From: Parabacteroides chongii | GTDB lineage: Bacteria; Bacteroidota; Bacteroidia; Bacteroidales; Tannerellaceae | Reading direction: 5' to 3' | Assembly (NCBI RefSeq): GCF_029581355.1 | Contig: NZ_CP120849.1 | Coordinates: 2,078,501-2,142,500, forward strand | DNA length: 64,000 bases | Shown: positions 58,191 to 64,000 of the stretch, in pieces | Position numbering within the stretch: position 1 is the stretch's first letter | Layout: the number at the start of each line of letters is the position of its first letter | Made by a program: the position numbers and the translations under genes | Notes under the pieces: model-generated | The model's input: the letters and a program-made list of their open reading frames with translations, nothing else | Databases searched by the model: none | What the model was told of the DNA's origin: nothing

Positions 58191-61100
58191 ATGTATCAAA
58201 AATCATGCAGCACGGGTTCGCTATGTCGAATTTTGTGCAACAAAAAAAGTCTAAATATTATGAAAATATCTGTGTTACTCCTTTTTGCGGCAGTATTTTC
58301 AATTTCTGCCAAGTCTTATTCGCAGGAAGCACGGGTTACATTCGATTTGAAGAATGTAAGTGTAAATGAAGTTTTTAATACGATACGTTCACAGACATCA
58401 TACTCTTTTTGGTATGATGTGAATGATGTGGATGTAAATCGAGTTGTCTCCGTAAAAGCAAAAAACAAGAGTGTTAAAGAAGTTCTTGATATTGTATTTA
58501 AGAATAAAGCGGTCGATGTCAGGATGGTGGATAACCATATTGTGATCAAAACGCGTGAAATGTCGAATGAATTACCGGTTGTACAACAATCAAGAAAAAT
58601 AACGGGGATAGTGAAGGATGCTACTGGAGAGCCTGTTATCGGTGCCAATGTCGTTGAAAAAGGTACAACCAATGGTACTATTACGGATATTGATGGAAAA
58701 TATTCTTTGGAGATTAATCCGAATGCTGTTCTGATCGTCTCTTATATAGGTTATGTTAGACAGGAATTACCTGTGGGTAAACAGGAATCTCTTGATATTG
58801 TTTTGAAAGAAGATGCAGAAACGTTGGATGAGGTTGTTGTTGTCGGGTATGGAAGTCAGAAAAAGATCAATTTGACAGGTGCTATCTCTTCCGTTAAAAT
58901 GGACGATGTTTTAGGAGACCGTCCGGTCGGTACTGTGACGCAGGTTTTGGAGAGTGCTGTACCTGGTTTGCAAATTAGTCGTCAAACAGGAAAACCAGGT
59001 TCATCAATGAATATGAATATCCGTGGTGTAACAAGTACTAATAACCCGGAAGAAAAACCTTTGGTTCTTGTAGATAATGTACCAATGGATCTTGATATGA
59101 TCGATCCTAATGATATTGAGAGTGTGTCTGTGTTGAAAGATGCGGCAGCAGCAGCAATTTACGGTGCACGTGCTGCTTATGGTATAATATTGGTTACAAC
59201 TAAAAAAGGTAAAAAAGAAACTCCTATATCTTTTAACTATTCTAATAATTTTGCTTTCTCTAATCCTACGACGTTACCTAAGAAAATAGATCCTTATTCT
59301 ACAGTGAAAGCATATAATGATTTGGGTATTGTCGGATATTTTGGTGGACAGGATATTCCAACATGGATGCAATATATGGATGAGTATTATAATAAAGGTA
59401 TGCATTCTAATGGATATGTCGTGAAAGACGGAATACGATATAATTTAGCTCCTACTGATGTTTATGACGATATGCTTTCAAATACCGGCTTTCAGCAGCA
59501 GCATAACTTAGCTATGTCGGGGGGTAGCGAGCGAGCTAATTACCGGGTGTCTTTTGGAATGATTGATGAAGATGGCATTTTGTATGGCGATAATGATACT
59601 TATTCCCGATATAATGTCTCTGCTTTTATCAATATGGATGTAACAAATTGGTTGAGTGGTCAGTTAGATGTTCGTTATTCGGAATCTCAAACAAATACGG
59701 CAAAGGGAAATAGACAAGGAAGTAATAGTTTATGGGCTGTTGCTACAGAATATCAACCGATGGCTCCTTTAGGTTATGGCTATGATATGAATGTGGAAAG
59801 CGAAGAAAATTATCTTCCTTTTTTTAGTCCCAGAAATATGTTGGAATTAGATAATCCTCAAAAGGACAGGAAATCTGATACTCGTATTTTAGGACGGATA
59901 ATTTTAACTCCAATAAAAGACTTGACTATAACTGGAGAATATAGCTTTTATCGTCAATGGGCAACAAAGTCGTATTCACCAATGATGTATGATGCCTTGA
60001 TCGCAACCAGCAATCAAAGGAATCCAAGTGTAACTAAAAATTATTATGAAAATACGAATTGGTTTTCAACAACCAATGCGATTAATTTATTTGCTACGTA
60101 TGGAAAGACATTTAATGAGGATCATAATTTGAAGTTAATGCTTGGGTATAATCAGGAATCGTATCATTATGAATCATTGTGGGGAAAAGCTGATGATTTG
60201 ATAGATCAACAGTTGCCGTCCTTATCTCTATCTAGTGGAACTCAATACACGGACGATGAATTTAAAGAATATGCGTTGAGAAGCGGATTTTTCCGGTTTA
60301 ATTATGATTTTAAAGGGAAATATTTATTGGAAGTGAATGGACGTTATGATGGTTCATCTCGATTTGCTAAAGAAAGTCGTTTTGGATTTTTTCCTTCTTT
60401 CTCTGCAGGCTGGCGTTTGTCTGAAGAATCTTTTATGGAGCCGTTGAAAAAATATGTAACCAATTTAAAGCCGAGAATTTCTTGGGGTACTATTGGTAAT
60501 CAGAATGTTTCTAATTATGGATATATGGCAGGAATGAATCCCGGAAAGTTAAGCAATGGTGGTGCTTTTGATGGAAAAGGAACCTGGATATTACCCGGAG
60601 GAGAAGATTATGTTTTGTCGATGATGTATCCGGCATTGGTTTCTTCCAATTATACATGGGAGACGGTACAAACTTTTGATGTGGGGGTTGATTTAGGGTT
60701 GTTAGACAATAAGCTGGAAGTTGTTTTTGATTGGTATAAACGAGATACTAAAGATATGTTGGCTCCTTATAAATCTGCACCTTCAGTGTTGGGGGCCAGT
60801 TTCCCAAATACGAATTCTGCAAGTTTACAAACAAAAGGATGGGAAATCTCGTTGCAATGGCGTAGTAATATAGGTGAAAAAATACGTTATAACGTTGGGT
60901 TGAACCTGTATGATAGTCAATCTGAAATAACTAAGTATGACAATGCACAGGGTATTTTGGTCAATGACGGCAAGTTGGTTTTTCGTGAAGGGTTGAAATA
61001 TGGAGAAATTTGGGGATATACAACAGACCGTTTTTATACAGCAGCGGATTTTGATGATAATGGGAATTTACTTCCTGGTATACCAAAGGTAAAGGGGGTG

Positions 61101-61748
61101 ACGAAACATAACCCTGGTGATATTTTGTTTGTTGATTTTGACGGTAATGGAGAAATTGATAATGGAAATAATACTATTGATAATCCGGGTGATATGAGCG
61201 TTATAGGGAATAATACGGCCCGATATCAGTTCAGTTTTAACGGAGGGATTTCGTGGAATAATTTTGACTTGTCTTTTTTGTTTACCGGAACGGGAAAAAG
61301 GGATTTGGTTATGCCGAACTATTGGTCACCTAATGGAACTTTTGTGACATCGGTATTTGATTTTCAATCAGATTATTGGAGAGAAGATAATACAGAATCT
61401 TATTGGCCCAGACTGTATGGAGATGGAGGAAATAATAGTGCTAATCAGAAAATTCAGACAAAATATTTGTTGAATGGTTCTTACCTGAGACTTAAAAATG
61501 TGACTTTAGGATATAATTTACCAAATAATATTTGTGAGAAATTATTTATTAAAAGATTAAGATTCTTCTTTAGTGGTGAGAACTTGTTTACATGGCACCA
61601 TTTGCCAACAGGTTATAACCCAGACTCGTTCATTGCCCAGCCGGGTAATTTGAGTATGACTAGTGGAATACAAGGTGACTCAGGGAATGGAAATTGGTCT
61701 TATCCTTTAATGAGACAAATTTCTTTTGGGCTTAATTTAACATTTTAA
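58191..61748 (+). CDS. SusC/RagA TonB-linked outer-membrane transporter with STN signalling domain
   Basis: 1185 residues from the ATG at 58191; a second ATG at 58260 gives the normal signal peptide (MKISVLLLFAAVFSISAKSYSQ). The longer N-terminus of such SusC proteins is common, so the start is uncertain. Order: STN/secretin-like domain (about 48-120), CarboxypepD_reg-like beta domain (138-206, ITGIVKDATGEPVIGANV), TonB box with LDEVVVVGYG (212-221), plug, then the barrel ending LNLTF. The STN domain is what contacts FecR. It imports a glycan across the outer membrane with the SusD lid encoded next (18 bp). Confidence 0.96.
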   Translation: MYQKSCSTGSLCRILCNKKSLNIMKISVLLLFAAVFSISAKSYSQEARVTFDLKNVSVNEVFNTIRSQTSYSFWYDVNDVDVNRVVSVKAKNKSVKEVLDIVFKNKAVDVRMVDNHIVIKTREMSNELPVVQQSRKITGIVKDATGEPVIGANVVEKGTTNGTITDIDGKYSLEINPNAVLIVSYIGYVRQELPVGKQESLDIVLKEDAETLDEVVVVGYGSQKKINLTGAISSVKMDDVLGDRPVGTVTQVLESAVPGLQISRQTGKPGSSMNMNIRGVTSTNNPEEKPLVLVDNVPMDLDMIDPNDIESVSVLKDAAAAAIYGARAAYGIILVTTKKGKKETPISFNYSNNFAFSNPTTLPKKIDPYSTVKAYNDLGIVGYFGGQDIPTWMQYMDEYYNKGMHSNGYVVKDGIRYNLAPTDVYDDMLSNTGFQQQHNLAMSGGSERANYRVSFGMIDEDGILYGDNDTYSRYNVSAFINMDVTNWLSGQLDVRYSESQTNTAKGNRQGSNSLWAVATEYQPMAPLGYGYDMNVESEENYLPFFSPRNMLELDNPQKDRKSDTRILGRIILTPIKDLTITGEYSFYRQWATKSYSPMMYDALIATSNQRNPSVTKNYYENTNWFSTTNAINLFATYGKTFNEDHNLKLMLGYNQESYHYESLWGKADDLIDQQLPSLSLSSGTQYTDDEFKEYALRSGFFRFNYDFKGKYLLEVNGRYDGSSRFAKESRFGFFPSFSAGWRLSEESFMEPLKKYVTNLKPRISWGTIGNQNVSNYGYMAGMNPGKLSNGGAFDGKGTWILPGGEDYVLSMMYPALVSSNYTWETVQTFDVGVDLGLLDNKLEVVFDWYKRDTKDMLAPYKSAPSVLGASFPNTNSASLQTKGWEISLQWRSNIGEKIRYNVGLNLYDSQSEITKYDNAQGILVNDGKLVFREGLKYGEIWGYTTDRFYTAADFDDNGNLLPGIPKVKGVTKHNPGDILFVDFDGNGEIDNGNNTIDNPGDMSVIGNNTARYQFSFNGGISWNNFDLSFLFTGTGKRDLVMPNYWSPNGTFVTSVFDFQSDYWREDNTESYWPRLYGDGGNNSANQKIQTKYLLNGSYLRLKNVTLGYNLPNNICEKLFIKRLRFFFSGENLFTWHHLPTGYNPDSFIAQPGNLSMTSGIQGDSGNGNWSYPLMRQISFGLNLTF

Positions 61749-61766
61749 TCCGTAAAAAATATTCTT

Positions 61767-63683
61767 ATGAAGAAATATATTATTTTATTGTTTTTGATTG
61801 GATTGTTTTCTTGTAATGATGATTTTTTGAATAAATCTCCGTTAGATCAGGAAACCAGTCAATCTTTTTTCACTACATACGAAAATTGTAGAACCTATGC
61901 TTGGCAATTTTATGCCTGGTATCCAGGCTATGGGATGGATTCTTATTTATTGCATGATTCTGATTCTGACAATGGATTCAGAGGATATAACAATGGTGAA
62001 AACAGTTATGCATGGGATAAGATAACGAAAGTAGACTATACTTCTACGGGGTCCAATGGCTGGTATTATTGGAGAATACGCTCTATACATACTATGCTGG
62101 ATAATTTGGATAATGTAAAAATGAATGAAACTGATAAAGCGCATTGGAAGAGCGTTTGTTATTTTTTTAAGGCACAGGAATATTTTCGTCTTGTTTCAAG
62201 GTTCGGAGATGTTATATGGATTGAAAAACTGTTGACAGAAACAGATGAAGATGTATTATATGGCCCGACGACACCTCGTGTGGAGGTAGCTGAAAAGATT
62301 CTGGAGATGTTGCTTTATGCCCGGGATAATATAAAGCAGGACGGAGATGGGGCTAATACTATCAATACAGACGTGGTTAATGCACTGATTTCACGTTTTG
62401 GCTTGTTTGAAGGAACATGGCAAAAATATCATAATGTTCCTAATGGTAATCCTTCCAAATATTTGCAAGCTAGCTTTGAGGCCTCTTCTGCTTTGATTAC
62501 TAAATATCCAGAACTCCATAATAATTATAATGAAGTGTTTAATTCTTACGATTTGTCTGGAGTAAAAGGTGTTTTATTGTACAAAGTGTATATACCGACA
62601 AAAGGTCACAGTCTGATGAGAAATATGAGATCGTCGGAATCATGGCAAGAGGCTTCTGCTGATATGGTCCAATCTTATTTATGTTCGGATGGTAAACCTA
62701 TTTGGACTAGTTCAGTGTATGAAGGGAATCAGGAAACGGGTGACGATATTATGAATATAGAATTTCGTAATCGTGATCATAGATTGTATTATTCTATTTG
62801 TCCGCCTTATCGGGTAAATACACCGGTACCTGCTACTTTTTGGAATCGTGGAGAGGATCATCTAGTGACACCGACAGGAAATCCTTTGGATCAGGAATAC
62901 ATTGATTTAATGAAAAGAATAAATGAAGGGTCAAGTAGTGTGAAAGAACTTCCTGTAATTCAGTGGAATGATTGTTATGTTAGAGAGCAACCACATTTTA
63001 GAGGTCGTTACCAAATGTTACAAGGCTATAATGTTACAAATGCCGGTTATTATAATTGGAAATATTATACTCCTGACAATCAGACTGTAGTGAGTGATAC
63101 GGATGCTCCGATCTTCCGAATGGGAGAAGTGATGATAAATCATGCTGAAGTAGCCTGGGAGCTTGGAGAATTTGATCAATCGGTGGCTGATGCGACTATT
63201 AATAAATTAAGAAGTCGTGCTCATATTGCTAATATGGTTGTTGCTCAAATTGATGCTAACTTTGATCCAAAACGAGACAAGGGTGGCTTTTCTTCAAGTT
63301 CAGATCCTGTTGTCGGTCCTGCCGATTATGAAGTTGATCCAGTTTTGTGGGAGATTCGTAGGGAGAGACGCGTAGAGTTATATGCTGAAGGATTCCGTTT
63401 TGATGATTTGAGAAGATGGGGTAAAGGGCATTATTTGAATAAAAGACAATTCGGTGCCTATGTTCAGAAAAGTGATTACGAGAACTCTCGTTATGTAACT
63501 GATATCGATTTTTCAAAGTTTGATCTGAAAATAGAAGATCCGACAAAGGATAGTGGGCGTATAGCTTTGTTTGGAACTCCAAATCCGGGATGGAAAAATA
63601 AATATTATTTATATGCTATTCCTATAAATGATTTGACAATGAATGGTCAATTGAAACAAAACCCCGGTTATGAAAGTAAATAA
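61767..63683 (+). CDS. SusD/RagB-family glycan-binding lipoprotein
   Basis: 638 residues. Signal with lipobox LIGLFSC (Cys16) followed by NDDFLNKSPLDQ. SusD helical repeats are in the first half, and the signature segment LWEIRRERRVELYAEGFRFDDLRRWGKG is near residue 535. The end, YAIPINDLTMNGQLKQNPGY, is the standard SusD tail. It is surface-exposed and closes the SusC barrel like a lid. The sulfatase gene begins 116 bp downstream, suggesting the ligand is a sulfated glycan (inference). Confidence 0.95.
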   Translation: MKKYIILLFLIGLFSCNDDFLNKSPLDQETSQSFFTTYENCRTYAWQFYAWYPGYGMDSYLLHDSDSDNGFRGYNNGENSYAWDKITKVDYTSTGSNGWYYWRIRSIHTMLDNLDNVKMNETDKAHWKSVCYFFKAQEYFRLVSRFGDVIWIEKLLTETDEDVLYGPTTPRVEVAEKILEMLLYARDNIKQDGDGANTINTDVVNALISRFGLFEGTWQKYHNVPNGNPSKYLQASFEASSALITKYPELHNNYNEVFNSYDLSGVKGVLLYKVYIPTKGHSLMRNMRSSESWQEASADMVQSYLCSDGKPIWTSSVYEGNQETGDDIMNIEFRNRDHRLYYSICPPYRVNTPVPATFWNRGEDHLVTPTGNPLDQEYIDLMKRINEGSSSVKELPVIQWNDCYVREQPHFRGRYQMLQGYNVTNAGYYNWKYYTPDNQTVVSDTDAPIFRMGEVMINHAEVAWELGEFDQSVADATINKLRSRAHIANMVVAQIDANFDPKRDKGGFSSSSDPVVGPADYEVDPVLWEIRRERRVELYAEGFRFDDLRRWGKGHYLNKRQFGAYVQKSDYENSRYVTDIDFSKFDLKIEDPTKDSGRIALFGTPNPGWKNKYYLYAIPINDLTMNGQLKQNPGYESK

Positions 63684-63799
63684 TACGGATTGATCAGATT
63701 TAATATAGGGGGAAATATTTCCCCCTATTGATTTTGCCTGAATTTTTGATTCTCTATTTCCTCTATTTTTAATCACTCTTCCAATATATAATTATTGAC

Positions 63800-64000
63800 A
63801 TGAAATCACAGCAGATGTTTACTGCTATTTTATGTTGTGTATCCTTATGGGGGTGCAGCAACAAAAATAAGCAAGAAAGAGAAGTAGGCAGGAAGCCTAA
63901 TATTGTATATATTATTGCAGACGATTTGGGGTATGGTGATTTGGGGTGTTATGGTCAGCAACTAATAAAAACCCCAAATATAGATCGGTTGGCGCGTGAA
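63800..64000 (+). CDS. Sulfatase (formylglycine-dependent, S1 family), N-terminal part
   Basis: The frame starts at the ATG at 63800 and runs off the window end, 67 codons visible. Lipoprotein signal ends SLWGC (Cys20). The sequence [20 protein letters not shown], followed by KTPNIDRLA, is the N-terminal sulfatase signature; the Asp-Asp pair binds calcium. The C/S-x-P-x-R formylglycine site would lie shortly beyond the window, so activity cannot be checked. It would remove sulfate from the glycan bound by the upstream SusC/SusD system, as in heparinoid, chondroitin or mucin degradation. Confidence 0.9.
   Translation, partial: MKSQQMFTAILCCVSLWGCSNKNKQEREVGRKPNIVYIIADDLGYGDLGCYGQQLIKTPNIDRLARE

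Overview
The window is a stretch of a Bacteroidales chromosome, most likely Parabacteroides or a close relative (inference). The signs are two SusC/SusD pairs, the Bacteroidetes promoter -7 element TAnnTTTG in front of many genes, an absence of clear Shine-Dalgarno sites, and lineage-typical genes (DUF2807 proteins, multi-DUF349 protein, BT_3928-type membrane protein, OadGAB, FecR-type anti-sigma factor). I saw no rRNA, tRNA, CRISPR array, phage or insertion sequence.

Layout. 1-5254: 3' end of a polysaccharide-utilisation-type locus (SusC C-terminus, SusD, SGNH hydrolase, metallophosphoesterase). 5489-8359 (minus): class III sirtuin, GH125 alpha-mannosidase, small secreted protein. 8648-11542: zinc-type ABC binding protein and ATPase without a permease, small membrane protein, sugar-nucleotide-type epimerase. 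11579-15060 (minus): four consecutive DUF2807 proteins in two operons. 15388-18354: Dus on the minus strand and a BlaI/BlaR1-like regulatory pair on the plus strand with tandem operators. 18670-21159: TPR sensor-like lipoprotein and a beta-propeller lipoprotein. 21291-26971 (minus): three-gene RND efflux operon. 27223-31272: U32 protein, thioesterase, DprA, and a HipA-like kinase overlapping DUF3037. 31770-41666: SRPBCC protein, Ntn-type amide hydrolase, two FKBPs, Lrp regulator, subtilase, XseA/XseB, IspD, RecG. 41866-47097: M23/LysM peptidase, then DUF1599, BT_3928-like, TpiA, SPOR and FolE. 47619-55100: beta-barrel protein, ATP-grasp-like protein, DUF349 protein and the OadGAB sodium-pump decarboxylase. 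55361-64000: TPR protein and a second locus made of ECF sigma factor, FecR anti-sigma, SusC with a signalling (STN) domain, SusD and the start of a sulfatase; this reads as a regulated uptake system for a sulfated glycan.

Non-coding structure is the least ordinary part. Three intergenic spots (6232-6326, 18460-18539, 47139-47242) hold unrelated sequences built to one plan: quasi-palindromic cores repeated at an exact 22 or 23 bp period, with linkers that in at least two cases are complementary across the array. Two predicted small RNAs (31454-31563 plus; 15163-15284 minus) share a nearly identical 5' block of about 35 nt and a CGTGAG loop, have Bacteroidetes promoters, and end in different intrinsic terminators, so they look like members of a paralogous sRNA family. 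Most start codons were chosen by eye. Where a TTG or GTG extension overlapped a promoter or a neighbouring gene, I used the downstream ATG.
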